DNA of 64,000 nt from NCBI GenBank assembly GCA_937995755.1, contig CALKJD010000110.1, positions 1 to 64,000 of the forward strand. Direction: 5' to 3'. The DNA comes from an uncultured Saprospiraceae bacterium. GTDB lineage: Bacteria; Bacteroidota; Bacteroidia; Chitinophagales; Saprospiraceae. Every line of letters starts with the position of its first letter. The first letter of the stretch is position 1. Shown here piece by piece: positions 25,545 to 34,732 of the stretch. Below the pieces are notes generated by a model. It was not told where the DNA came from. It ran no database searches and was given only the letters and a program-made list of their open reading frames with translations. Made by a program: the position numbers and the translations under genes.

Positions 25545-25774
25545 ATTATTATAAATTTATGAGATGAAGTGTCCCCATTAATTGGGCTAATTACGCGTAT
25601 TTACACATTATTTTAAAAAAAAAGATAATTTAGATGTGACTTTAGTTAGGATAGTGCGTCAGAAGTGCAGATTAGATAATTAATTAGGTTAATTAATCTT
25701 AATTATGAAAACTTCTACAAACACCTAAAGAGGTATATAAAGAGAATTGTTTTCAATTGGTTTTTTGGGGTTAT

Positions 25775-25816
25775 GCAGGGTGCTAGGATTCTTTCTTAGT
25801 ATCCCTGCTCTTTTTT
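25775..25816 (+). terminator. Plus-strand terminator without a visible gene
   Basis: gcagggtgctagga (25775-25788) pairs with the stretch ending atccctgc (25793-25808), followed by TCTTTTTT. The gap 25545-25867 has no plus-strand gene; it holds only a near-palindrome (attaattaggttaattaat) and a 7-codon frame (MKTSTNT). A small RNA ending here is possible. Confidence 0.65.
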
Positions 25817-25867
25817 AGGGGTAGAGTGTTTTTTTTCTTAAATAGAAAATTTAAAGGATAAGCGTTT

Positions 25868-26203
25868 TTATCTATCCGCACATCTTACACATCTATTGCT
25901 TTCTGGCATATAGATTAGCCTTTTCGGCTGGATTGGATTTTTGCACATTTTGCATTTACCAAAATTTTCATCATCTATATTGATTACCGCTACTCTTAAT
26001 TTGGTCAGTTTTTCACGCTTGTTGCGAAGCGATACTTCCATGACACTTTTATTATTGATCGCATCCATTCGACTGATTCTTCCTAGACTATTCTCAGGTT
26101 TCACAGGTTCGGTCATTTTCTCAAGACTGTTAATGTCCTCTTTCATTTTCTCAATCAACAAGTTAATTTGCTTTTTGAGATCATTTTTCTCTGCGTCTGT
26201 CAT
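25868..26203 (-). CDS. DksA/TraR-type C4 zinc-finger protein
   Basis: 111 aa. The N-terminal 80 residues form a long helical hairpin (DLKKQINLLIEKMKEDINSL ... RNKREKLTKLRVAVI), followed by the zinc finger GKCKMCKNPIQPKRLIYMPE and NRCVRCADR with four Cys. DksA-like proteins enter the RNA polymerase secondary channel and, with ppGpp, adjust rRNA and stress transcription. The motif NKSVMEVSLR at the coiled-coil bend is typical of the Bacteroidota group. The ppGpp synthetase gene is elsewhere in this window (54645). Confidence 0.88.
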   Translation of the reverse strand: MTDAEKNDLKKQINLLIEKMKEDINSLEKMTEPVKPENSLGRISRMDAINNKSVMEVSLRNKREKLTKLRVAVINIDDENFGKCKMCKNPIQPKRLIYMPESNRCVRCADR

Positions 26204-26323
26204 AAAATTGAAATTATAGGTGCTACGTTAAAAATCACATTCATTATGGTAAGTACGATAATAATTTAACGAAAATTCCTTTATATTAAGCATAAACACT
26301 CTTTTTCACACTTAAGACTTGGT

Positions 26324-26701
26324 ATGAGTCAGTTTTCCTGGACCCTTCTAGATGATTTTGGGCATAAATATGAGATTGGACTCTATCATGGTGACAAATC
26401 AAAGCATGTGCTTATACATATCAATCGCAAGCCAATTGTGATTGATTTTCATATTAAAGAGACTAAGTTGTATTCATTCTATGTAGGTCACGAATTATGT
26501 GAAGTGCAGATCTTAAAAGATATGGAACATTATAAATATAGCTTTGTAACCAATCAAGAAATAGATACCCCACTTAATCTTGCTCGTAAAGAACAAAGCC
26601 GTAAGTATTTTATACTGATTATTGCTTTAGGCTTGGCGTTGGTTCTATTTATATTAGGAATCAGTTACTGGATGATGTCGATTACGCATCTTCTCAATTG
26701 A
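26324..26701 (+). CDS. Hypothetical tail-anchored membrane protein, 125 aa
   Basis: It starts MSQFSWTLLDDFGHKYEIGL and has a beta-rich cytoplasmic-looking domain to about residue 90, then one strong hydrophobic segment (YFILIIALGLALVLFILGISYW, at about 96-117) and a very short tail. The domain pattern (GLYHGDKSKHVLIHINRK ... FYVGHELCEVQIL) looks like a small beta domain rather than an enzyme. No family is recognised. It stands alone. Confidence 0.7.
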   Translation: MSQFSWTLLDDFGHKYEIGLYHGDKSKHVLIHINRKPIVIDFHIKETKLYSFYVGHELCEVQILKDMEHYKYSFVTNQEIDTPLNLARKEQSRKYFILIIALGLALVLFILGISYWMMSITHLLN

Positions 26702-27069
26702 ATCTATAATATTTAAGGTTTTATAGATTTCTAATTAACAGTTATATTCTTTCTGAGTATATTTTAAGAGCATATATTCTTGCATTAAAGCCAATTACTC
26801 ACCGAAAAGATCAAATTGTTAGTTGGGAATGGATATGTCTACGATTAATTATATCTTTAAACTATTGCTGTTGCATAAAGAATTAGCCTTTTCAATAAAT
26901 TGATAGGAGAAATACCACAAATATTTGATAGTCAAATAAGATTGGTTTAGAAGCAAAGTAAATAGGCTGACAAAACTTGAGCAATTTTTTTAATAATTGA
27001 TATATCGAAATAGTATAATATATTATTTTGTGATTAGATAATTTTTTATAAATTCAAAAAACTTTAAGA
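26702..27069. other. 368-nt AT-rich gap with no gene seen
   Basis: Only very AT-rich sequence is visible between the tail-anchored protein gene and the barrel gene. No frame with coding character, terminator or clear TAnnTTTG box stands out. It may contain the promoter of the 27070 gene. Confidence 0.4.
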
Positions 27070-27564
27070 ATGAAAACAATAACGAACGGAATTTTACTTT
27101 TGTTTATGCTTTGTCTAAGCTTTTCTTCATTTGCTCAGGATACCTATAAATCTGCTATAGGACTACGATTAGGTAGTCCAGTGGCTGTAAGTTATAAGAC
27201 CTTTGTAAAAGAAGATATAGCAGCAGAGGCTTATCTAGCTTTTAGATCATATAATGGATATAGCTTTACGGCGATTGGCGTATCGGGTCAGAAACATAAC
27301 CCAATACCTAGTGTTGAGAGACTATCATGGTACTATGGTGCTGGATTAGGTGCATATTTTTACAGCTTTGACAATGATTTTATAGCTGGGGATAATGGTT
27401 CTCTATCTTTAGGGCTTCAAGGGTACTTAGGTTTAGATTATGCTTTCGAAGATTTCCCAATAAATATTAGTGTTGATTGGATACCTACCTATTTTGTTTC
27501 CGGCTTTGGAGATGGCTTTGGAGGAGGATATGGTACATTAGCTGTAAGATATATTTTGAACTAA
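27070..27564 (+). CDS. Small outer-membrane beta-barrel-like protein, 164 aa
   Basis: The signal peptide ends SSFAQ. The mature part alternates short strands and Gly-rich turns: AIGLRLGSPVAVSYKTFV, AAEAYLAFRS, YYGAGLGAYFYSF, LSLGLQGYLGLDYAF and YGTLAVRYILN, ending in strand residues. An 8-stranded outer-membrane barrel is likely. It is of the general type seen in Bacteroidota hypothetical proteins; no ligand is known. It ends at its own terminator. Confidence 0.75.
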   Translation: MKTITNGILLLFMLCLSFSSFAQDTYKSAIGLRLGSPVAVSYKTFVKEDIAAEAYLAFRSYNGYSFTAIGVSGQKHNPIPSVERLSWYYGAGLGAYFYSFDNDFIAGDNGSLSLGLQGYLGLDYAFEDFPINISVDWIPTYFVSGFGDGFGGGYGTLAVRYILN

Positions 27565-27587
27565 TAATAAACGTTGATCAAATATTA

Positions 27588-27623
27588 ATAGCGAAGGAAC
27601 AATGATTTCTTCGCTATTTTTAT
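27588..27623 (+). terminator. Terminator of the 164-aa barrel gene
   Basis: atagcgaaggaa (27588-27599) pairs with tttcttcgctat (27606-27617), followed by TTTTTATTT. Confidence 0.8.
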
Positions 27624-27739
27624 TTGAGAAGATTAACTTATACTTTTACTTTACATTTCCAACCATTCGTTATTATTAATAACCTTCTGGATTGGGACTA
27701 GATAATTAGAAAAGAGAAAAGTATTATCCCAAATACTAG

Positions 27740-27774
27740 AGTGGAAGTCATTGAAAAATGGCTTCCACTTTTTT
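27740..27774 (+). terminator. Second plus-strand terminator 120 nt further on
   Basis: agtggaag (27740-27747) pairs with cttccact (27762-27769), followed by TTTTTT. No gene lies between it and the previous terminator at 27623, so it either backs up the first or ends a short non-coding transcript. Confidence 0.7.
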
Positions 27775-27911
27775 GTTGAAATAAGTTTTACCATACTTCT
27801 AACCCAGCCTTAACATTCCTTAACACATCGCTAGCGTCTTCATTGTAATTAATACAGATCCAAAAAGAGATCTATTTTATCTAATACAAAATACAGAAGG
27901 TGATGAAAGCA

Positions 27912-28592
27912 ATGAAAACAATAATCGGAATAGTAACACTTATACTTATAGGGACTTTAACTATGACCGCACAGACAGAAGTAGGAGTAAAGACAGGTGT
28001 CGCTTTCAATAACAGTAATTTCTCTGGACTAGTTGGAGATATCTTGCCAGATACACGTACTCACTATGGATATTCAATAGGAATATATGCTGATGTTCCA
28101 ATGAATAATAGCTTTAGTTTTCATCCAGAAATAGCATATGCATCAAGAGGCTTCAGTATGGATCAAGGTACAAATTTTGATGTTTTAGGGATGGATATTC
28201 CTGTAGGTGTAAGAGCGGTAACCAACGTGAAATACATAGAGACTCTAGCACTTTTGCGTTATAAAATAGGCGACGGTCCGTTTAAGGTTTTTGTAGAAGG
28301 AGGGCCTGGATTGGGGTATGCAACTTCAGCATATATACAGCCGAAGGCAACTCTATTGCTCGAATTTAATCTGCCGCAAGTAGATGTTAATCTAAGTGGA
28401 GATACTTACAATAGAACAGATGTAACCGCTAACATAGGCTCTGGTGTAGAATACGATACAGGTCAAGGCATCTTAGGAGCTAATGTTAGATATAGTCACG
28501 GTTTAGCCAATGTACTTAATGATCCAATTATCAACACGAGAATTACGAATCAGTCGATTAATTTGAGTGTGTCTTATGGATATAGATTCTAA
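27912..28592 (+). CDS. PorT-like outer-membrane beta-barrel protein
   Basis: 227 aa from ATG 27912 (MKTIIGIVTLILIG), chosen because the GAAGG sequence upstream is then at normal distance; ATG 27903 is the alternative. The signal peptide ends MTAQT. The mature chain begins EVGVKTGVAFNN and shows barrel strands such as SFSFHPEIAYASRGFS, VKYIETLALLRYKIGDGP and FKVFVEGGPGLGYATS, and ends INLSVSYGYRF with a terminal Phe. This is the outer-membrane-barrel pattern (PF13568-like) of Bacteroidota. The function is unknown. A strong terminator follows. Confidence 0.8.
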   Translation: MKTIIGIVTLILIGTLTMTAQTEVGVKTGVAFNNSNFSGLVGDILPDTRTHYGYSIGIYADVPMNNSFSFHPEIAYASRGFSMDQGTNFDVLGMDIPVGVRAVTNVKYIETLALLRYKIGDGPFKVFVEGGPGLGYATSAYIQPKATLLLEFNLPQVDVNLSGDTYNRTDVTANIGSGVEYDTGQGILGANVRYSHGLANVLNDPIINTRITNQSINLSVSYGYRF

Positions 28593-28679
28593 GTCGGGTA
28601 TCAAGCTAACATAGAAGGATAACAAAATAAAACATGTAATAGGAAGGTGACTTAATGGTAGAATATATTTCCTTTTACG

Positions 28680-28718
28680 GAGCCTAAGTGTATTGCGTCA
28701 CACTTGGGCTCTTTTTTT
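28680..28718 (+). terminator. Terminator of the PorT-like gene
   Basis: gagcctaagtgt (28680-28691) pairs with acacttgggctc (28700-28711), with one G-U pair, followed by seven T. Confidence 0.85.
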
Positions 28719-28729
28719 GCGAAGACTAA

Positions 28730-29092
28730 TTAGCTATTCACCATATGTGCTGCAGTCTGTGGGAATCTATTGAAAATTTCAATTTTGAGCGATTCATCAA
28801 TATCTAAATCCCAGATTGCTTTTCGCATATTTTTAAGCCAAGAAATAGCTGATTTTTCAGTAATAGCATGTGGCATATGACGAAGCCTCATACGAGGATG
28901 GCCATACTCAGCTACATACAGACTCGGACCTCCAAGAAATCCTGTTAGAAACAGAAATTGCTTACGTTTGACTAACTCCATGTCAGTAGTGAATAGATGA
29001 TTGATACTATCATCCGCCATGACATGATTGTAAAAGTTGTCTACCATTAACTTAAGAGTGTCTTCGCCCAATCTGTGATATATACTTTCCAT
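28730..29092 (-). CDS. Truncated haemoglobin, group II-like
   Basis: 120 aa, right for a truncated globin. It binds haem and O2, NO or CO in the cytoplasm. Visible features: the helix with LKLMVDNFYNHVMADDSIN, LFTTDMELVKRKQFLFLTGF, then LGGPSLYVAEYGHPRMRLRH, which contains the proximal His region, and MPHAI. The GGP...Y...GHPRMRLRH pattern is characteristic of group II (YjbI/TrHbO-like). The function may be NO or oxygen detoxification. A -7 like box (complement of 29113-29120) is upstream. The gene stands alone. Confidence 0.88.
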   Translation of the reverse strand: MESIYHRLGEDTLKLMVDNFYNHVMADDSINHLFTTDMELVKRKQFLFLTGFLGGPSLYVAEYGHPRMRLRHMPHAITEKSAISWLKNMRKAIWDLDIDESLKIEIFNRFPQTAAHMVNS

Positions 29093-29227
29093 AGGTTGTA
29101 TTTAACTTGCTGCAAATCTACTTTTTAAAACGTGATAATAGATTATTCGGATTCCTTTTCACTTTTCGTATAATTTGGGTAACCTTTGGATCATATCTAC
29201 CGTTGCAATAGTATATATTCTCAAAAT

Positions 29228-30226
29228 ATGAAAATCATTAAAGTTTTATTCTTCTTTTTAGTATTGATGGTAAGCACTACAGCAAATGCACAATTACAAA
29301 GTGAAAATCTATTCGTAGAAGTAGATGTCTCGGCTACAGGCGACGATATCGTGAGGTATGGTAAAATAACTTTCAACGATAAAAATCAGCCTAAGAGAAA
29401 GTACTTCAAGAAAAAAGTTAAAAAAGCGATGTTTTTGGATTCGATCGCTCGTCATCTAGAGTTGTTGCCTATAGAGAAAAGAAATACGCTTGTATATATT
29501 CACGGCATGTGGGCTTATAAGTGGTCTTTTCTAAAAGGGAATCTTCATAAGATGCAGTCAGACATGTGGGCCAATGATGCCAACCCTAACGGAATGGTAG
29601 TTACGGTGATATGGCATTGCTCGGTAAAGTATTTTGATAATAGAGAAATGGCGCAAAAGTCAGGAATTATTTTGTCTCCTTTGATTAGAGACATACACGA
29701 AATTACAGCTGCCGCTTCACCCACTTCTAAGACTAGTTATATACTTCATTCTATGGGCAATAGAGTTTTTAAAGCGATGTGGGAAGGTCATCTTTATGAA
29801 CATATGCCCTATCATGCAGAGCATATTGCAATGGCTGGCGCCGACATTAAGCCCAATTCATTTGATGAAGGAGAAGCGTTAGAAAATATAGGGTATCTGT
29901 CTGATGATGTTTTAGTGTTTAAACATAATAATGACAGGACATTGGGTATCTCTAAAATGCTCAATGATTATGATCGATTGGGATTGCAAGGAATTCCTGA
30001 TTTAGATAAAGTATCTAGTGCTATCACTGAAGTAGATGTCTCTGTCATCACTGATAATGAGGACGCTGCAGCCAGATTTAGTAATCATCGTTATTTCTAT
30101 ATGAGCCCTACAGTAAGAAAAGATTTGGCTCTATTCTATCAAGGTGTGGCTAAAGATAAAATGCCGCGTAGAAAGGAACTGGATCACCCAAGAAGATATA
30201 TGTTAGAAATGCCTGAAAATAATTAG
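29228..30226 (+). CDS. Secreted alpha/beta hydrolase (DUF900-like)
   Basis: 332 aa from ATG 29228; upstream codons to 29186 were rejected because the signal peptide MKIIKVLFFFLVLMVSTTAN starts here. The alpha/beta hydrolase core shows the oxyanion strand TLVYIHGMWAYKWSF, then the nucleophile elbow YILHSMGNRVFKAMWEG (Ser in HSMG), and likely acid and His residues further on (FKHNNDRTLGI, FSNHRYF). A lipase- or esterase-like role outside the cytoplasm fits. DUF900-type proteins have this arrangement. The substrate is unknown. Confidence 0.75.
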   Translation: MKIIKVLFFFLVLMVSTTANAQLQSENLFVEVDVSATGDDIVRYGKITFNDKNQPKRKYFKKKVKKAMFLDSIARHLELLPIEKRNTLVYIHGMWAYKWSFLKGNLHKMQSDMWANDANPNGMVVTVIWHCSVKYFDNREMAQKSGIILSPLIRDIHEITAAASPTSKTSYILHSMGNRVFKAMWEGHLYEHMPYHAEHIAMAGADIKPNSFDEGEALENIGYLSDDVLVFKHNNDRTLGISKMLNDYDRLGLQGIPDLDKVSSAITEVDVSVITDNEDAAARFSNHRYFYMSPTVRKDLALFYQGVAKDKMPRRKELDHPRRYMLEMPENN

Positions 30227-30305
30227 GTGTAAAACATTTATCTACTGAAGCTAGGTGGTGTTGTACCATTTTAAACTAGTGGATGGCAATTTTTCACACT
30301 TGATT

Positions 30306-31289
30306 TTAGAAGTGTAATAAATGCAATTTGATTTGCCCTTCAGTATTAATTTCGATTGCAGGAGCTGGTATTTTGATGATATTTAAGACAGATAAGAGTG
30401 TCTTAAGAAAATAGTTGTCGGTATCTATTTTAGTTAGATCTACATCGAGACTGAGATACCATTGACGATATCTAGGAAGGTCTAATTCATAACGTTGATC
30501 GTCTTCTTCCCATTGATTTTCGAATCCACCCCAGAGTCCTTGAGCACCATATCCCACAGCTACATTTAGCCATTTAGGGAAAGTATTAGATTCTGGCAGG
30601 AATGAATGAACATTGATTGACGCCCAATAGGTTTGGCCATTGTAGTCTTTAAGATACTTTTCGAAAAAACTGGTACCGAATAATTTTTTTGCTCTTTGAT
30701 CAAGAGATGAGGTCGCCTCTCCTGATACAGAGCGTATCGGATCTGAAGAATAGCTTCTTGCCCAAGACGATTCTTTGAGGATGATTCTTTGTTCTCCCCA
30801 AAATTTTTGTTGAGCAGCAAATGCTCCGATTCCTATAGTATTAGCAGCAAAGTCACCTACAGAAAATCCCCATTCTGTAGAAAATCCATCCATTACCTCA
30901 ATAGTTGTCTGAAATAAACCTCCACATATGATTCCTGTAGCGATGGACTGTCCTTCTGATAATCCAGCCCATTGAGCTCCTTTGTAGCAAAGTACACCTT
31001 GAAGATATGCAGTATAGATATGACCTACTTTATCGACCTGCTTCCATTCATTCATATCATTGAAAGTATGAAAGCCTTCGGTAGGATATTGTTTGTACCA
31101 AGTGATATATAGGCCAGTAGAGAATCCAGTGTAAGCTATTGTGCTGAATGTCAGGGCTTTGTTGAATCTACTTTTGTTGAATACAGGAGAGGGTTCCCAA
31201 AATTCAAGTGTATCTGACTGCGCAGAAATGTCGGAAATAGAAAATAATAATACTACAAAGAGTAGCTGAAGTTTGAGCCATTTAATCAT
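30306..31289 (-). CDS. DUF2279 domain protein, secreted/membrane
   Basis: 327 aa with a signal peptide ending DISAQ. It matches the Bacteroidota DUF2279 family: STIAYTGFSTGLYITWYKQY, then NEWKQVDKVGHIYTAYLQGV, and the hydrophobic stretch SIATGIICGGLFQTTIEVMD, followed by GFSVGDFAANTIGI. The HxYTAY and EVMDG segments recall membrane-associated VanZ-like proteins. The role is unknown. A possible -7 box (TACCTTTG) sits 5 nt before the start codon, which would make the mRNA nearly leaderless. Confidence 0.8.
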   Translation of the reverse strand: MIKWLKLQLLFVVLLFSISDISAQSDTLEFWEPSPVFNKSRFNKALTFSTIAYTGFSTGLYITWYKQYPTEGFHTFNDMNEWKQVDKVGHIYTAYLQGVLCYKGAQWAGLSEGQSIATGIICGGLFQTTIEVMDGFSTEWGFSVGDFAANTIGIGAFAAQQKFWGEQRIILKESSWARSYSSDPIRSVSGEATSSLDQRAKKLFGTSFFEKYLKDYNGQTYWASINVHSFLPESNTFPKWLNVAVGYGAQGLWGGFENQWEEDDQRYELDLPRYRQWYLSLDVDLTKIDTDNYFLKTLLSVLNIIKIPAPAIEINTEGQIKLHLLHF

Positions 31290-31294
31290 TGGTC

Positions 31295-31302
31295 CAAAGG
31301 TA
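31295..31302 (-). promoter_or_regulatory. -7 box almost touching the DUF2279 start codon
   Basis: TACCTTTG (complement of 31295-31302) ends 5 nt before the ATG at 31289. No clear TTTG is seen at -33. If used, the mRNA would have a leader of only a few nucleotides. Confidence 0.35.
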
Positions 31303-31538
31303 GGAATATACGCTCATATCTTCCATAATATTGATTGATAGCAAGCGACATATGCACAATTGGGTTTGATCAAGACAAATGGAAATGCATATTATAGGAT
31401 TGTAATCGAACGCTAATGAAGAAAAGTATTATGCTATCGAACGATAACGACACTTTTTTGACCTAAGAATTCATTAAATAGCCCTATATTTCGATTTGAT
31501 TCAAGGTAGATGTTAAGCCTGCTTTTAATTTAGATACT

Positions 31539-32597
31539 ATGAAATTAAGACTACCCATTATTATTGCACTTTTCTCAGTGATGGCATTTGTTGTCCATGC
31601 ACAAAATGAGATTCATTTCACACAGTTTGAGATGGCACCTATTCAGCTTAATCCAGCATTAGCAGGTGACTTTCAAGGAACATACAGAATTGGAGGAATT
31701 TATAGAGATCAGTGGTTTACTGCGGTCCAAGAGTCGAGTAGCTCATTCAAGACGGCAGATTTATTTGTAGATGTGAATGTGATCAGAGGATTACGTAAAC
31801 AAGATTGGGTATCTGTAGGACTTGGATATTCGGTGGTGGATAAGGCAGGAAGTATAGGATCTACTAGCGATAATAATGGAGGACTTAGCAATAGTTTCTT
31901 TAATATGGGGGCAGCATACCATTTGGCAAATAAGAAAAGATCCAATATTCTGTCTATTGGCGTACAGCGCTCTTCTGTCAGTACCAAAATCACAACATTG
32001 CAGATCGAAGATGATAGATTTGGGCTTGTGAATAATTCAATATCCGAAGATGCCAGAATGTTTAATGAGATGCAAATGGATGGGGCATTAGAAAATAGCT
32101 TCTCTGATTGGCAATTTGGATTAGTGTATAATAGACGCGGTAAAGAAAGTGATTTTAAAATAGGACTTAGTGCTTCTAGGTTATTCAATGCAAGGTTTAC
32201 AGCTGGCGGATTGAGGTCAGATATTGACCCTTTGATAGCAGCCTTTGCGGAATACAAAATGGCAATGGGAGGAAATGGAATGTGGATTAAGCCATCCTTA
32301 CTATATATGACACAAGGACCTGCTAGCGAATTAGCTATACAAGGAAGAGTCGGTAGGCCAATGAATGAAAATCTGTCTATCAATGCTGGACTAGGAATGA
32401 GAATGGGTGATGCAGTACAAGTTTTATTAGGTGCAGAGTTTAAGCAATATAAAATTGGCGCGAGCTACGACATCAACTTTTCAGGGCTAACAGCTGCGAG
32501 TAGCACAGTAGGTGGTTTTGAGTTAGCGTTGATCTATACGGGTAGTATCAATAAAAAGCCTAAGCTGAAGCCAATAATTATTTGCCCTAGGTTGTAA
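31539..32597 (+). CDS. PorP/SprF-family protein of the type IX secretion system
   Basis: 352 aa with a signal peptide ending VVHAQ. It has the PorP/SprF pattern: NEIHFTQFEMAPIQLNPALA, then GDFQGTYRIGGIYRDQWF, the AFAEYKMAM segment, and the barrel end GGFELALIYTGSI. PorP/SprF proteins are outer-membrane barrels that work with a PorE-like OmpA lipoprotein in type IX secretion and gliding. The PorE-like gene follows 86 nt downstream, the usual pairing. Many Bacteroidota have several such pairs for different cargo, so this may be a secondary pair. The core T9SS genes (porK, L, M, N, sprA) are not in this window. Confidence 0.88.
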   Translation: MKLRLPIIIALFSVMAFVVHAQNEIHFTQFEMAPIQLNPALAGDFQGTYRIGGIYRDQWFTAVQESSSSFKTADLFVDVNVIRGLRKQDWVSVGLGYSVVDKAGSIGSTSDNNGGLSNSFFNMGAAYHLANKKRSNILSIGVQRSSVSTKITTLQIEDDRFGLVNNSISEDARMFNEMQMDGALENSFSDWQFGLVYNRRGKESDFKIGLSASRLFNARFTAGGLRSDIDPLIAAFAEYKMAMGGNGMWIKPSLLYMTQGPASELAIQGRVGRPMNENLSINAGLGMRMGDAVQVLLGAEFKQYKIGASYDINFSGLTAASSTVGGFELALIYTGSINKKPKLKPIIICPRL

Positions 32598-32683
32598 ATT
32601 AGGCGTAATAGCTTGCAGCATAAAACGTTATAAGATTATCTAGTAATTAGGATTCAATACATAAAGATTTAAATAGAACTTCA

Positions 32684-34732
32684 ATGAAGGCATTACTTAC
32701 AGCAATAACTATTTTCGGATTCGCTATGATCTCTTTTGGTCAGCCCATAGAAAAGGCTAACTATGAGACAATGATAGAGACCGCAGATTCAGCATACAAC
32801 TCTAACGATTATATCAATGCCATCAAATGGTATGGTGATGCATATAAAGAGTCAAAAGATAAAAACCTATCTGCGCTAATGGCTGATGTATATTTCAAAA
32901 TGGGAGATTATATCAAAGCTGAAAAACGATATGATAGACTTGTCAACAAAGACAAAACAGGAGAGTTCGCAGAAGATAGATACCGTCTTGCTCGTGCTAA
33001 GCTTTATCAAGGAAAATATGCGGAAGCTTTAACTGAATTTCGTACATATGCCTCTACTACTGAGGATGCAGACGGCAAAGCTAGCGCAATGCTTTATATA
33101 AAGGGTATTGAAAATATGGATAAGCTTTCGGATAATATCGAAGCTGTAGTGACGCCACTAGATAAAGAAATCAATTCTGCATTGAGCGAGTACTCACCTA
33201 GACAATATGTCGATGGCACATTATACTACGCAGCACTCGTAGGGAAGAAAGCAATTGAAATAAAAGATGAAGAAACTGCTGAAGAGTCTACTTCTAGAAT
33301 ATATATGGCATCTAGAAATGCAGAAGGTGGATATGATGAGCCAGTAGAATTGGGCACACAAATCAATAGAGAAGGATTTCATCAAGGTAACTTATGTTTT
33401 TCAGAAGATGGCAGACGTATGTATTTCACTAGAGCTAAGTTAAAAGGTAACGAACTAGGTGATTTTGCGAAGATATTCGTATCCAATAAAAATGATAGTG
33501 GATGGGGAGCAGCTGAAGAGATGCCAAGTATACAAGGCGACTACTATACCACACAGCCGACTTCTGGTCAATTATATGGTAACGAAGTAATATTCTTTGT
33601 ATCTGATATGCCAGGAGGATTTGGAGGTATGGATATCTACTACACTACAGTATTAGGAGATGGGTATTCTTCACCTGTTAATCTTGGTGAGACGATCAAT
33701 ACACCTAAGGATGATATTACACCATTTTACAAAGATGGAACCTTATATTTTGCATCTCAAGGATATCCTGGATTGGGTGGATTTGATATCTACTATGCCT
33801 CGTGGGATGGTAGTAATTGGTCAGCAGTTACTAACATGGGATTCAATTATAATAGCTCATATGATGACCAGTATTTAAGTCTTACTCAAGATGGATCTAA
33901 AGGATTCCTAACTACTTATAGACCACATAAAGATAAAAAGTCTATCAAGGGATCTAAAGCTTGTTGTCCAGATATACACCAAGTTGAGCTAAGAGATATC
34001 ATCATAGATTTACTAGCTTATATTGAAGATGAAAATGGTCCTCTTATCGGAGGTACAGTAGAAATAGTAGACTTAAGTACAGGAGATGATCCTAATACTA
34101 AGTCTAATTTTACGACTAATGACTTCAACTTTTTACTAGACTCTGATCATGAGTATATGGTAAGGTTTAGCAAGGAAGGATATTTCCCTGATTCAGTCAC
34201 ATTCAATACGGTGGGTGTATTAGATGACTATACAGTGAAGAAGACAATGGTGCTCAAGCAGAAGCCACCTCCACCACCAGAGCCAGAAGAGCCTGAGACA
34301 CAAGTGTTGACTAAAAACGAATCTATCAGATTGAACAATATTTATTACGATTTCGATAAGTCTAATATCTTACCAGATGCAGAGCAGGATCTCTATTATC
34401 TAAAGGAGATTATGGATGAATACCCAAGTCTAGTGATAGAGCTAAGCTCGCATACAGATGCTCAGGGTACCACAAACTATAATAAAAGGTTATCACAGAG
34501 AAGAGCTAATTCTGCAGCAAGATGGTTGACTAAAGCAGGTGTAGATAAAGATCGTATCAAGCCAGTAGGGTATGGTGAATCTATCATCCTCAATCAATGT
34601 ACTGAAGGTGTAACTTGTACTGATGATGAGCACAGATTTAACAGACGTACTGAGTTTAAAATCTTAGATGGTCCAGAGACAATCATCATCAAGACTCCAG
34701 TAAGCAACTGGGATAATCAAAAAAAAAACTAA
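32684..34732 (+). CDS. PorE-like protein: TPR, PD40 propeller, CarboxypepD-like, OmpA domain
   Basis: 682 aa with a signal peptide ending SFGQP. In order: TPR repeats at about 25-135 (YNSNDYINAIKWYGDAYKES), a PD40-type propeller at about 155-430 (GRRMYFTRAKLKG, NEVIFFVSDMPGGFGGMDIY, GTLYFASQGYPGLGGFDIYY), a carboxypeptidase-regulatory-like domain at about 440-520, a Pro-rich linker with PPPPPEPEEPE, and an OmpA C-terminal peptidoglycan-binding domain at about 548-665 (YYDFDKSNILPDAEQD, SSHTDAQGT, QRRANSAARWL). This order is that of PorE. It ends in a run of ten A and a stop, right where a DUF1573 domain continues in another frame. Confidence 0.9.
   Translation: MKALLTAITIFGFAMISFGQPIEKANYETMIETADSAYNSNDYINAIKWYGDAYKESKDKNLSALMADVYFKMGDYIKAEKRYDRLVNKDKTGEFAEDRYRLARAKLYQGKYAEALTEFRTYASTTEDADGKASAMLYIKGIENMDKLSDNIEAVVTPLDKEINSALSEYSPRQYVDGTLYYAALVGKKAIEIKDEETAEESTSRIYMASRNAEGGYDEPVELGTQINREGFHQGNLCFSEDGRRMYFTRAKLKGNELGDFAKIFVSNKNDSGWGAAEEMPSIQGDYYTTQPTSGQLYGNEVIFFVSDMPGGFGGMDIYYTTVLGDGYSSPVNLGETINTPKDDITPFYKDGTLYFASQGYPGLGGFDIYYASWDGSNWSAVTNMGFNYNSSYDDQYLSLTQDGSKGFLTTYRPHKDKKSIKGSKACCPDIHQVELRDIIIDLLAYIEDENGPLIGGTVEIVDLSTGDDPNTKSNFTTNDFNFLLDSDHEYMVRFSKEGYFPDSVTFNTVGVLDDYTVKKTMVLKQKPPPPPEPEEPETQVLTKNESIRLNNIYYDFDKSNILPDAEQDLYYLKEIMDEYPSLVIELSSHTDAQGTTNYNKRLSQRRANSAARWLTKAGVDKDRIKPVGYGESIILNQCTEGVTCTDDEHRFNRRTEFKILDGPETIIIKTPVSNWDNQKKN
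34719..34728 (+). other. Run of ten A at the end of the PorE-like gene
   Basis: Ten A in a row lie two codons before the stop. One extra A (or a -1 shift) in this run would join the PorE-like frame to the DUF1573 frame without a stop. Long A-runs are the classical site of transcriptional slippage and of -1 frameshifting, but also of sequencing error and mutation. Confidence 0.75.
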
